Origin: Paragorgia papillata
Lineage: Eukaryota; Cnidaria; Anthozoa; Scleralcyonacea; Coralliidae
Assembly: GCA_035771165.1 (NCBI GenBank)
Contig: JAWNZC010000314.1
Coordinates: forward strand, 2,881,001 to 2,945,000
Reading direction: 5' to 3'
DNA length: 64,000 nucleotides
Numbering within the stretch: position 1 is the first letter of the stretch; the number at the start of each line of letters is the position of its first letter. The position numbers and the translations under genes are program-made. The notes under the pieces were generated by a model. It saw only the letters and a program-made list of their open reading frames with translations. It made no database searches and was not told the DNA's origin. Positions 43,693-54,108 of the stretch are shown here, in pieces.

Positions 43693-43711
43693 CAGTTTTT
43701 TTTTAGTCTTT

Positions 43712-43787
43712 GAGCTCTAATATTATCACTGTTGAATCACCTGTTCAGTTTTGAACAGGTGATTCAACAGTGATAATATTAGAGCTC
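43712..43787. repeat. perfect hairpin, 36-bp arms, 4-nt loop
   Basis: The arms start gagctctaatattatcactg and run to cacctgttca; the loop is gttt. Every base pairs. It adjoins the right end of the 42,961 element. It does not look like a transcription terminator, since no T tract follows. Confidence 0.95.
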
Positions 43788-44682
43788 TGATTTCCGGTGT
43801 CCGGAATAGACAAGTCTCTCTCTCCGCCCCCTTTCCGGGGATACCGCATACCGTGCATACCGCGGACCCAGAGAGAGAGACTTTTAGCAAGTCTAAAGTT
43901 TGTCTGGTGGGAGTACGTTTTGAAAAAGCCTGTTCGGCTTTTAGCTCACGTACCGCCACATTTTACCTTTTCGATATAATTTAGTCATCTTAGAAATTAG
44001 TACTTTCTTAGATATATATACAACTGTGGAAATAAATAAACCTGAATTTAATAGAAGACGTGGAGAAGCCCAGCAGACGGTTTAAGAACAAGGACTTCTG
44101 TATTATTAGTAAGACTAATACAGAATTAAAGTAACTGAAGTTAAGTCGACAGTTTTGCCTCCTTTTCTTTTGTACGTCTGTTTATTTCACGTTCTTTACA
44201 CCAGAGCTCTTCTCTTTTACGCATTCCATAAACTTGATTCCACAGGAATTTATTAATGGTGTTTATCAGCAATAGTGGGAGGTGCGTAATGAACGAAAGT
44301 GAGCGGGGTAGTGATATGTAAATTTGGCTCTATTCCATGGTTTAGTGGTTTTTGTACATGTAGTACTGAGTTTCATAAAAACAGCCATGAAATTATAAAC
44401 ATGCAGGACGGCGTGCGTTACGTGGATTCTCACGAAAAACAATATAACAAGTCTTCTTGGCCTCCCCAGGTTATACTAAGTTTATATTTATGATAAGCTT
44501 CAAAAATCTTTTCCGTCCACCCAAACGCTCTCATTCTGGTCAAGTTAATAAGCATGACGCCAGAGTTCATTCCATTTTTTTCAACAAATGTGATTTTTGG
44601 ATATGCCTATTAAACTATTATTATAATTATTAATAGGCATAGCATGCGTGCTCCCATAGTGACGCTACTACAGGAATTCAAA

Positions 44683-45040
44683 ATGGCAGATTTATAAGGG
44701 CAAATGAACTCACCCCAGTATTTTTTGTTAGTAAACAAATGGAGCAGTACGCTGTTATTAACTATGTAGTTATGTTCTCGAAGATACTAACATTTACATG
44801 CCATCTGTAAATTCGAGAAGGTAAATTGCATGTTTGTATGTATGTGTGTAAATCCAATATGGCGGATTTATAAGGGCAAATGAAGTCGCCCGAGGATTTT
44901 TTGTTAGTAAGCAAATGGAGCAGTATGCTGTTATTAACTATGTAGTTATGTTCTCAAAGATATTAACATTTATGTGCTATTTGTAAATAGAGTTTATGTA
45001 TGTATGTATACATATCTGTAAATCCAATATGGCGGATTTA
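44683..45040. repeat. tandem repeat, about 176-bp unit, two and a bit copies
   Basis: Units start atggcagatttataaggg at 44,683 and atggcggatttataaggg at 44,859, with a third start at 45,029 that is cut short. Both full units contain ttttttgttagtaa, caaatggagcagta and gctgttattaactatgtagt. Confidence 0.9.
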
Positions 45041-45331
45041 AGGCAAAAAGAGGAGACTGCCATATTTGACAAAGCACGCATTCTATATCTCAATGCCCCT
45101 ATTATTTCTATGGGTATAGTACACTGACCCATTATCCGATGGATAGGACACAAAGTCGTCAAAATCTGCCGAATGATTGGGAGGGCGGAAAAAGGCATCG
45201 GCTGGTCACAGCATCCAAAGAAATACTGGGTGTAATAAATTAGCAATTTAATTTAGTATGCAAAATCATTCTGAGTAATGCCAGTCCCGTTGGAGAAGTT
45301 CATTGTAATATCGGTTCCAGTTGATCATTAA

Positions 45332-45515
45332 AGCCTGGTTTTCACTAGCGACGGTAAGCGTAAGCATAACGACGTACGCAAGCGGCAGTAAGCACTCCAA
45401 GGTCAATTTAACACTTTGTTTTCCCTAATTTCAAAGTGTTCATCTACCATGAAGTGCTTACTGCGCTTGCGTACGTAGTTATGCTTACGCTTACGTCGCT
45501 AGTGAAAACCAGGCT
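45332..45515. mobile_element. 184-bp Harbinger-type MITE, TAA target duplication
   Basis: Termini AGCCTGGTTTTCACTAGCGA and its inverse, extended by gtaagcgtaagcataacgac. Flanked by TAA at 45,329-45,331 and 45,516-45,518. Inner caatttaacactttg / caaagtg symmetry completes the hairpin. Confidence 0.8.
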
Positions 45516-46074
45516 TAACTAGCATAAAACTATGCATAATTATGTTTTTCGAGTAATGTTTAAGAAAAGCAATCAACCAATGAAAATGGAGAGTCCACCA
45601 GCCGATACCAGGGCCTTTTTCAGCCCTAGCAATTTCAAAAAGGCTCTGGGAACGAGGTTGAGTTATATAATGTAATATGAACTGGTATATAAACGATGTT
45701 ATTAAGGGCTAATTTATATGCGCATAAAAGAATTATCTAATTCGACTTATATCAGACCTTATTTAATAGTTGAGTCGGTTTCCTTTGTTTTTTGTAGGGA
45801 TGTATCTATGATAAATACCTGGTAAGAGGTATATATACAGATATATACCTCTTCAAGAGGTATATACAGATACATCCGTGAATTTGCAAATAAGCAATAG
45901 TAGTGTAGACATAAAAGCAATTTTTTTTAATGTGTTGGGGCTTGGGAACTAGTCGTTAACCAATCAGAGCGCAGTATTTTTTTTCCAACCAATCAGGAGC
46001 GAGCATGAATAAATTATCACTGATTTTGGACGGAGGGTGCTAGAGAGTGGGTGTTGGCTCTTTCTTTTTAATTT

Positions 46075-46290
46075 ATTCATAGGGTGTGGTTTTGTGTTTT
46101 GGGGGGGAAGTTGGGTTTTTTTTTGTGTTAGAAGGGAAAACCCCCAATTTATATAAAAAATAAAAATAAAAATTTTTCCAGAAAAAAAAGGGGAAAAAAA
46201 TTAATAATTTTTTTTGTAAATAAAATAAAATTGTGTATTTTTTGGAAAAAAACCGAAAAAAGTGCCGCCACAGCACACACACACGCCACA
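46075..46290. other. anomalous low-complexity stretch
   Basis: Dense homopolymer runs (gggggggaagttggg, ttttttttt, aaaaaaaagggg, aaaaaaaacc) unlike the neighbouring DNA. It resembles low-quality base calls as much as biology. The 105-codon frame over it is not called a gene. Confidence 0.5.
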
Positions 46291-46789
46291 CACGTGGACG
46301 CGATGTGTTGCGCGGTCGGTGGTTAAACCATGGATAGTAAACAGACTGGATTGGAAACTTGATGGCGTGAGCATAACAACCTGGTTGCAATTGACAAGCT
46401 TAAAAAACCCGAGTATATTCAAAGTTTGGGATTAATACAGCCTAAAATGATAATCGAATCGTCTGTAAATACGACAAAGCCACAATACGACAAAATGCCC
46501 GTCTATTCTTACTCATTTTATAAGAAGATATCAAGGTTTACTAGTTAAAATATGCATCCCAAATTCCGAGCAAAACAAAGCACAATTTGGGGACGCCAGT
46601 TTCTTCAAAACAACACAGGAATCATCAAAACAAAGATCAACAACGCTTACCCCGAACGCTCGATTGTGGCTTAGGCAGGTTTGTAAGGCGATAAAATCAT
46701 TTGAAACGTCAACATAGTCATCTGAATGTGAGGAAATGAAGAATTTGAAGAAAAGTTCACTAAAAACCTCAGTAAAACAAGCGTACTCA

Positions 46790-47001
46790 TGTAACAAGTC
46801 ATATGTAAGTTCAGTTATTCACTATTAAGACAAAGGACAATAGACAAAGAACAATGTAAGGTGGAGTTTCCGAACAAAGCCCAGGAGACTAATTGACCTG
46901 GTGTTAGGTCAGGCAGTGTGTATGTGACCGTAGAGAGCGAAGGTTGCATGTAACTAAGTTTGTAAATAAAAGGAGTGTTCTCCAAAGCTCGGCACGTTAC
47001 A
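46790..47001 (+). repeat. 5' LTR
   Basis: 212 bp, TGTAAC...GTTACA. Contains AATAAA at 46,965-46,970 as a likely polyadenylation signal. Right after it, TGGTGGCAGCGGTG at 47,005-47,018 is the expected place and start (TGG) of a primer-binding site; the primer tRNA was not identified. Confidence 0.95.
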
Positions 47002-47026
47002 CATTGGTGGCAGCGGTGAAAGAAAT

Positions 47027-47881
47027 ATGGCAAGTGCAATTCTTCCTACAAAGTTCGAGGGTGCTTGGCTTCGGGAATTCGACGCGTGTGCCCTGGCGAA
47101 TGGATGGAAAGACGAGGAGAAAATAAAGAGACTTCCAGCCTTCCTCCGTGGACGCGCCGCCAGTCACTTTCACGCGATCTCTGATGACGAGAGGTCTACC
47201 TACACCGACGCTGCCAAAAGGTTAAAAGAAGCTTTATGTCCACTTGTGGAACGCGAAATTTTTTTTGCGCAATTCGACGCCCGTATGCTGCGCCATGGCG
47301 AAGACCCCGCTGTTTACAAATGGGAACTCGAACAACTGCTCGACAAAGCCCAACCTACACTTGCTGCCGACGCCAAAACTGCCCTTGTGGCGCGACAATT
47401 CATGCGTGGTCTTCCAAGTGGCATCAAGGGAAAGTTGATCGAACACAACCCGACTGCATCTCTGCCCGACATGTTGAGTTTCGTACAACGTTTTCGCGCA
47501 GTCGAAGGCTACACCTCCCACGCCACAAGCGCAAGTACAGCTACAACCTCCACGACCAATTCAGAAGTCGACAAGCTCGTTGGGCTAATGACCGATCTCG
47601 CCTCCCGACAGGCACGGTTAGAAGACCAAATGCGAGAATCCCACAGGCTCTACGCTGCAGCTAGTCAGTCCAACAACCGACGACCAGACAAGCCTTTCTC
47701 TTGCTACAGATGTGGTGAACCTGGTCACATCGCCCGTGATTGTCGTAGTGATAGCCGCCAACGTAACTCTTTGGACCGAACTACCGTGCGTTGTTACGAA
47801 TGCCAAGGGTTTGGACATTTCGCCCGCGACTGCGCCAATTCTTTAAACTACCAAGGGGCGTCCCGAGAAGCAGGCCGGTAG
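47027..47881 (+). CDS. gypsy Gag with two CCHC zinc knuckles
   Basis: 284 codons from the ATG 25 bp after the LTR. The N-terminal part is a retrotransposon gag-type capsid (WKDEEKIKRLPAFLRGRA, RHGEDPAVYKWELEQLL). The C-terminal part has two zinc knuckles, CYRCGEPGHIARDC and CYECQGFGHFARDC, that bind the RNA genome. It ends in TAG at 47,879-47,881, 31 bp beyond the frameshift site, so most translation should give Gag and a minority Gag-Pol. The reading frame is intact. Confidence 0.92.
   Translation: MASAILPTKFEGAWLREFDACALANGWKDEEKIKRLPAFLRGRAASHFHAISDDERSTYTDAAKRLKEALCPLVEREIFFAQFDARMLRHGEDPAVYKWELEQLLDKAQPTLAADAKTALVARQFMRGLPSGIKGKLIEHNPTASLPDMLSFVQRFRAVEGYTSHATSASTATTSTTNSEVDKLVGLMTDLASRQARLEDQMRESHRLYAAASQSNNRRPDKPFSCYRCGEPGHIARDCRSDSRQRNSLDRTTVRCYECQGFGHFARDCANSLNYQGASREAGR
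47842..47848 (+). promoter_or_regulatory. -1 ribosomal frameshift heptamer TTTAAAC
   Basis: T TTA AAC is in register with the gag codons (TCT TTA AAC). A -1 slip there enters exactly the frame of pol. The GGGG at 47,853 and CCCC at 47,886 could pair in a downstream stem. Confidence 0.85.
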
Positions 47882-49511
47882 AACACCCCGAAACAAGTAA
47901 GAGTAAGACCTGTAGTAACAAATTTACTAGTAGTGTTTGTGATGACAGTTTACCTGTGCATCCGTTTGTAGAATGTTATATTGACGGTGTACGAGTTAGT
48001 GCACTTTTAGATACAGGGTCAATGAGATCGTTTATTAATGATAAGATTCACGCTATTATTGATTTTGAATGTATTCGACTAGATAAGTCACAATCAGAAC
48101 GGTGTACTTCGATTACGGGTGGGGACTTAAATATCTTAGGGGAAGTTTCGGGAAGTGTAAAATTTGTCCACCAGCGACATAGCTATAATGGCAGTTTTCT
48201 TGTAAGTAATAATATACGCTACGACTGTGTTTTGGGATGGGACTTTATTACGCAACATCATTTAAGTGTGCGAGGGCATTTGCGGGATGGTCGAAGTAGT
48301 TATCAGTTAGTTGGGATCCACGGGAAAACCCCGATACAGGCGGAGCATCCAGCAGTGAGGGTACAATCGAATGGCGTTGTGACTTCTCATGTAAATCCAC
48401 CAAAAACTCCCCCAAAAGACTCTCGCGGGAGAAGTGCTTTGCTTGTGCAGTCTCAGTTGAAAGGTGTTAAGAAAGTAATCTTGGGCGAAGGAGTGGCAAT
48501 TCCGGCTCGGACGGAAATGATTGTTGAAGGTAAGGTACAGACGAAAGATGTGTTACAGGTTGGCATGGTATCATCTTGTCGTTCTGCAAGTGTTGCTCAT
48601 CTAAAAGGTTTGCATGTGGCTCATTTAGTCGTTACACCACTAGGTAAGAGTGTGCCAATACGAATCGCCAATACATCTAGTGAGGCCGTAGAGTTAACTA
48701 AAGGTTGCAAATTGGCGGAATTTTGTCCTTTAATTGAACCCGCGAATGTTACAGACGACAATTCAGATAGTATTCGTTGTAGTTCAGTAGAAGCGGATAA
48801 CCTTACAGCAAAAATCGATGCAAACTTAGATCCAGAATTAAGCAGTGAAGATAAAGAACAGCTAAAAAAAGTGTTAACTGATTTTAGGGAAGTTTTTAGC
48901 GACAGAATTAGTCAGACAAATCTAGTGCATCACAGGATTGACACGGGTAATAATCAACCTATAAAGCAGCGCCCCAGGCGAGTGCCATATGCATTTAGGG
49001 ATGAAGCAGACCAACAAATTGCGGATATGTTAGACCAGGGAATCATACGTTCCAGTACCAGTCCGTGGTCAAGTCCTGTCGTCTTAGTCCGAAAAAAGTC
49101 GGGTGAAATTCGCTTTTGCGTTGACTATCGTAAACTGAATAACATTACACGCAATGACGCACATCCGTTGCCCAGGGTAGACGACTTATTAGATTCAGTT
49201 GGTAACGCCAAATACTTTACAACCCTTGACCTGAAAAGTGGTTATTGGCAAATTCCAGTCCACCCAGACGATCGCGAAAAAACGGCTTTTGTAACGCATA
49301 ATGGCCTGTATGAGTTCAATCGAATGCCTTTTGGATTAGCGACCGCACCTGCAACATTCCAACGCGCCATGGCGCTAGTTTTAGCGGGTCTTACCTACAG
49401 TATTTGCCTTTGCTATTTAGACGACGTGATAGTTTTTAGTAGCACTATTACAGAGCACTGTGATAGATTAAGAACGGTTTTGTCTCGTTTCCAAGAGTAC
49501 AACCTTCGACT
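47842..49511 (+). pseudogene. gypsy Pol, first part: protease and reverse transcriptase (cut)
   Basis: After the frameshift site the frame runs through an aspartic protease (ALLDTGSMRSFI, catalytic DTG) and the reverse transcriptase (VLVRKKSGEIRFCVDYRKLN, LDLKSGYWQIPV, MPFGLATAPATF, and the catalytic CYLDDVIVF with the two Asp). It stops being pol at 49,511, where a hAT-type element begins; the open frame runs a further 70 bp into that element before a stop. Upstream pol is otherwise undamaged. Confidence 0.93.
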
Positions 49512-50065
49512 CAGGGGCGGATCTAGGGGTCGTCAAACCAGTCACGCGACTAACGTAAAAATTGCGGAGTTAAATAGTTAATTAATTAAAATTCGAATGA
49601 TAGTCCAGTTATGATGAGTTATCTATTTTCAAATTTCAAGCAGCGGCACCATTGTAGTCCAGTTATCAAGTTTCATGCTGCGGCTGAGTTTCTGTAAAGT
49701 AATATTATCAAGTCAACGAACAGCGGACTTACGCGTGAGTTTTGACCGATCTGAGTCAGATTCTAGCCATCTGATTGGTCAATATGCTCATCTCCATGGA
49801 GATCAGCAATTTTGACCGATCTGTGGGGAGTTCTGACCGATTTAGGAATCAGGGGCTCGTATACAAGCTATCTGATTGGCTAATTAAAAAAATATTCGTA
49901 TTCTTATTGGTCACATTTTTTGACCGATCTTGACCGATTCGCAGCGTGGGATATGATCTTGCTGTATACACTCAAGGGCTGACGAATCCAGCCTTTCTGA
50001 TCGCTGCTTGGCCACTGAGGTTCCATTCGAAGTCCCACGTTAGAGTAGAAAGAATTTAAACAGCA

Positions 50066-50308
50066 ATGTCTTGTAGTATTTACGATACTGTTCAGTCTGC
50101 GTTTGCGGGGAACGATCAAAAATGTCTACAAGAAATTTATGCTGATCTGATGAAGCGAATCGACGCTTCGCCGAAGAGTTCTGTTGAAGAGCTTTTGAGT
50201 GCGATAAACAGCACGAACTTCTGCCTCAGTAGAAATTTTGGTGCCGAGAGTTTAATCCCGAAGTGTGTTCGAGATCAAAAGAACAAGTCCTGTACTGCTA
50301 TAAGGTAA
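50066..50308 (+). CDS. exon-like ORF within the hAT-type element
   Basis: 80 codons from MSCSIYDTVQSAFAGND to KNKSCTAIR, ending at AAG with GTAAAT directly after, which reads as a first coding exon with a donor. Composition is balanced and protein-like (KRIDASPKSSVEELLSAIN). It could be a captured host exon or the remnant of the element's own gene. No family recognised. Confidence 0.4.
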   Translation: MSCSIYDTVQSAFAGNDQKCLQEIYADLMKRIDASPKSSVEELLSAINSTNFCLSRNFGAESLIPKCVRDQKNKSCTAIR

Positions 50309-50520
50309 ATTAAACATATTTTGTCTTGTTTTAGAATGTCTATTAACAGAACAAGCTGTGCGCCGATTTTAATATTTAGGCTTGTATATGATAATCTCGA
50401 TGGAATTTACCCAAATTAGCATATTTTTGCGGTCAAAAGGTTATTAATATCTAAATCATATAAATGCATTATAAAAGCAGCATTATATCAATTAATATCA
50501 GCTAAAGATTTCGACTTAGG

Positions 50521-50872
50521 TATCGATTATTCTATATATTTATTCACCGAAGTGACCGAACAAAATAAGTGTCATTGTATATTTGTATTTAGTCTATTTT
50601 GTTAGGCTATCAATAGACCGACAGCATGGTCTGGTGTAATACGATCATAACCTGCCAGGCTGCCAAAATTGCCTTTGGCTTTGCAGGAGAAAATGCTTTA
50701 ACTGATGGGCATATTGAGTCATTGACTAGTGTCATAAATATATATTATCTATTATTCTATATATTTATTCACCGAACTAAATATGTGGCATTGTATTTTA
50801 TAGTCTATTTTGTTGCTAATGTTAGGCTATCAATTGAGCGGACAGCATGGTGTGGTGTAATACGATCATGTG
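50521..50872 (+). repeat. direct duplication of about 130 bp within the hAT-type element
   Basis: 50,525-50,650 and 50,750-50,872 both read attctatatatttattcacc, then ttgttaggctatcaat and gacagcatggtctggtgtaa (or a variant). They are about 225 bp apart. Confidence 0.85.
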
Positions 50873-51001
50873 GGGGGGGGGGGGGGGGCGTTATTATGAT
50901 GAATCATACAACCCCCCAAAAAAATTCCCCCCCCCCTGAGTGTTGACAACTAAAATTTTGACTAACGTATGAAAATTACTGGATCCGCCCCTGCTTCGAC
51001 T

Positions 51002-53264
51002 AAACCTGTCGAAATGCACGTTCGCAGCCCAGCAGGTTCACTATTTAGGGCACATGATATCCAAAGAAGGTGTTAGCCCAGTTCTTTCGAAAGTCGAAGC
51101 GATAAAACAAATCCCTGTCCCTCGCTGTGTAAAAGACGTCCGAAGTTTTCTAGGTCTGACAGGTTACTATCGCCGTTTTATAAAGAATTATGCCAACATG
51201 TCTGCGCCACTGACAAAACTGACAACTAAAGAAAGCGCGAAGAAGTTCGAATGGACGCAAGAATGCCAGAATGCTTTTACAGAACTTCAGAATTCTTTGT
51301 GTTGTGCACCGGTGTTAATTTATCCTAAATTTGACAGGGAATTTATTTTGCAAACAGACGCGTCAGACACTGGACTAGGTGCGGTATTGTCACAACTTGA
51401 TGACAACGGTACAGAACGGCCGGTAGCATATGCGTCTAAAGTCCTTTCTCCTCGAGAAAGAAAATACTGTACAACAGAAAAAGAAGCATTTGCGGTTATA
51501 TTTGGTGTTCGCACTTTTCGTATTTACTTATTAGGTCGGCCATTTAAGGTAATCACAGACCACAGCGCATTGAAATGGCTCCACACCATGGACTTGAAAG
51601 GACGGTTAGAGCGGTGGGTCATGGAGTTACAAGAATTTCAGTTTTCGATTATTCATAAGCCGGGTAAGCTCCATAATAACGCGGATGCCCTTTCTCGCCT
51701 CATAGCGCCTCACAAGGACCCGATAGTGGATCTTGAGCGCGCTAAGATCGAGCCAGGCGACGAAGACTCTGTCCAAGAGAACGGTAATTGCGCCATAACT
51801 GTCAACCCAACGCTTAATTTAAAAAAGGCTCAGGAAGAGGACCCAATTATCTCTAAGATAGTCGAGTTCAAAACAAACGGCAAACCAAAACCAAAACTAT
51901 CCGCATGGAGTCATGATACAAGGCTAAAAGCATTTTGGTACCATTATGATAAGTTGTTTGTTCGCCAGGGTTTACTTTATCGATCATTAAAAGCCAAAAA
52001 TACGCATCCAGATCCAGTTGTTGTTGTCCCTAAAGCATTAGAAATAGAAATTCTCAAGGGCACTCATGATAGCCCGTTTGCCGGACATCTAGGCGTTACT
52101 AAAACTCTTGAACGTGTCAGGAAAAGATTTTTCTGGCCAGGTATGCGCGAGTCCGTCGAAGACCATATTCGTCAATGCACTGCATGCACGCAGAGGAAAA
52201 CACCGGCGGCTAACAACGGCAAAGCCCCTCTGAAGAGTATAGAAGTAAGCGAACCGTTCACATTTTGGGCCATAGATTACATGGGTCCACTCCCAGAAAC
52301 TGCTAGGGGTAACCGGCACATATTAGTTCTGATGGACCATTTTACAAAATGGTGCGAGGCGTTTCCGACAAGAGACCAAAAAGCAGTTACGGTAGCTAAG
52401 ATTTTGGTTGAGAAAGTTTTTAGTCGATTTGGTCCACCGGTTGTCTTGCATTCCGACCAAGGTGCAAACTTTGAAAGCAATTTAATGCATGAATTATGCG
52501 ATGTGATGGGGATAACCAAAACTCGTACAACGGCTTACCATCCTAGATGTGACGGTCAGGTAGAGCGACAGAATAGGACTCTGCAAGATATGCTAGCGGC
52601 ATTTTCAGCAAAACATGGAAGCGATTGGGACTTGTGGCTAGATTCAGTTGTATTCGCTTACAATACAAGCCAGCAGGAATCGCTGCAATTGTCACCATAC
52701 CAGGTAGTTTTTGGACGTTCACCTAGAATGCCATTGGAATTAGAGCTGGGGCTGCCACTTAAAGATCCAAGCACTCAATCAGAATATGTGCAGTCGATTA
52801 GGAAGGTATTTAAAGAAGTCAGGCAGGTAGCTAGGGATAATTTAGAAAAGGCAAGGGAGAAACAACGAAAGGGTAACGAAGAGAAAACTCAGGCGTGGTG
52901 TCCATTTGTGCCAGGTGAGACTGTGTACTTGCAAAGACCGAAAAGGTGGAAGTGTGGGGCCAAATGGATTGGACCATACGAAGTTGTTGGTCGCTTAGGC
53001 GTTGATTATAAGATAAAATCAACAAACGGAAAGGTTACTGTCGTTCACCATGATCAGCTGAAGCGCAGCTATGTGTCTGTCCCGCGAGAGAAACCGGGGA
53101 CAATCAGGTGGTTTACAATATGCCAACGACTGAAATTCAACCTCACTGTGATAATGCTCCCCAGTTCCAACGGGTTAGGCCTAGGAATCTCAGGCAAAAT
53201 GTACAACCGCCTGATCGGTACGGATGTGTTGCGCCGTAAGTCACCAAAGAAATGTAGTCGCTAA
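51002..53264 (+). pseudogene. gypsy Pol, second part: RNase H and integrase
   Basis: Pol resumes in the same register once the inserted element and one copy of its duplication are set aside. Contains the end of the reverse transcriptase (GLTGYYRRFIKNYA), RNase H (LQTDASDTGLGAVLSQ, ITDHSALKWL), the HHCC zinc finger of integrase (H...H, CTACTQRK), the catalytic core (WAIDYMGPLPE with Asp, LHSDQGANFE with Asp, and a later Glu in CDGQVERQNRTL) and a GPYEVVGR motif. Near 53,110 the conserved-looking tail moves to another frame, so the last 50 codons of this frame are probably not the original ones. Confidence 0.93.
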
Positions 53265-53380
53265 TTAGTTAATTAGTATTATACCAATTATTGAATATTG
53301 TACATATAGTTTATTAATTTTACATTTTTAGATTTTGAATAACATGTTCTTGAGGGCAAGAACATAAAGTTAGGTAATGG

Positions 53381-53592
53381 TGTAACAAGTCATATGTAAG
53401 TTCAGTTATTCACTATTAAGACAAAGGACAATAGACAAAGAACAATGTAAGGTGGAGTTTCCGGACAAAGCCCAGGAGACTAATTGACCTGGTGTTAGGT
53501 CAGGCAGTGTGTATGTGACCGTAGAGAGCGAAGGTTGCATGTAACTAAGTTTGTAAATAAAAGGAGTGTTCTCCAAAGCTCGGCACGTTACA
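53381..53592 (+). repeat. 3' LTR
   Basis: 212 bp, identical to the 5' LTR except for one base. Preceded by a purine-rich stretch (gagggcaagaacataaag, about 53,352-53,369) that could act as polypurine tract. Confidence 0.95.
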
Positions 53593-53699
53593 CTCACGCC
53601 ATCCGTGACATCACAATTTGCAACTAAGGTTACAACACTCTCGAGCAAAGAAAAACGCTTTTCAGCCAATCGGCGGCCTGGAAACACCTCACGTGACTA

Positions 53700-54002
53700 T
53701 TAGTTTCCAATCCACTCATTTTACTATCCATGGTTTTTTTTGTTTGTGAAATTTCCACGTTTCACCATATATGGTAAAAAAAGGGGGGGGGGGGGTTCCA
53801 GTTTTTGTTGCATAAATTTGATTTTGGATAAACGTTGACATTTCCATAAAGGAAGTGACGATGTGGTAGTTACGTATGCTTCCTCTATTATTTTGGATAT
53901 TGTTTTGGTTGTTTGTTTTTGGTTTTGTAGATTGGATAATTCATGGACGAAAAAGTGCTTGTTTCTGGTACTGATTTTATTCCAAACACCGGTTTTTTCC
54001 AT
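53700..54002 (-). CDS. small hypothetical ORF, divergent from 54,109
   Basis: 92 codons, MEKTGVWNKISTRNKHFF to KKNHG. Lysine-rich and protein-like in its first two thirds; the last part crosses a poly-G tract and is doubtful. It diverges from the 54,109 ORF across an approximately 100-bp gap with A-rich sequence. It starts within a ccatatatgg motif that also appears inverted at 53,764. No family recognised. Confidence 0.25.
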
Positions 54003-54108
54003 ATATGGTGAGAAGGGAGAAAAAAAAAAGGAGTAGAAAATTTGAAAAGAAGAAACGAGAATTTGATTGAAAGTGATTTATTTTTGTTTGACCTTTACCT
54101 GAGTAGGC

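Larger units (their letters stand above)
49512..50993. mobile_element. 1,482-bp hAT-type element inside gypsy pol
   Basis: Termini CAGGGGCGGATCTAGG and, inverted, CAGGGGCGGATCCAG. Flanked by the 8-bp duplication cttcgact at 49,504-49,511 and 50,994-51,001, as hAT transposases leave. Inside: five to six TTGACCGATCT-like subterminal motifs (49,740-49,940), an 80-codon open frame with a splice donor, an internal direct duplication, a poly-G run at 50,873 and a C run. No transposase, so non-autonomous. Confidence 0.93.
46790..53592 (+). mobile_element. Ty3/gypsy LTR retrotransposon, young, interrupted
   Basis: Two 212-bp LTRs starting TGTAAC and ending GTTACA differ at a single base (about 46,872). 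Flanking 4-bp duplication CTCA lies at 46,786-46,789 and 53,593-53,596. Internal order is gag, protease, reverse transcriptase, RNase H, integrase, which defines Ty3/gypsy. Pol is in the -1 frame relative to gag, with a frameshift heptamer. It has two breaks: a hAT-type element in the reverse transcriptase region and a frame change near 53,110 in the tail of pol. No envelope gene was seen. Confidence 0.95.

Noticed and set aside
43800..43895. Inverted pair gtctctctctccg / agagagagagac as a terminator or regulatory hairpin
   Set aside because: The arms are simple CT/AG repeat and the loop is long; it is more likely a MITE scrap.
46073..46390. A 105-codon aromatic-rich ORF on -
   Set aside because: It covers homopolymer-rich, probably low-quality sequence and has no motif.
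46330..53740. An inverted pair (ccatggatagtaaa...tggattggaaac) on both sides of the gypsy element as its long terminal structure
   Set aside because: The LTR ends and CTCA duplication define the gypsy element inside it. The pair is imperfect and belongs to surrounding older repeats.
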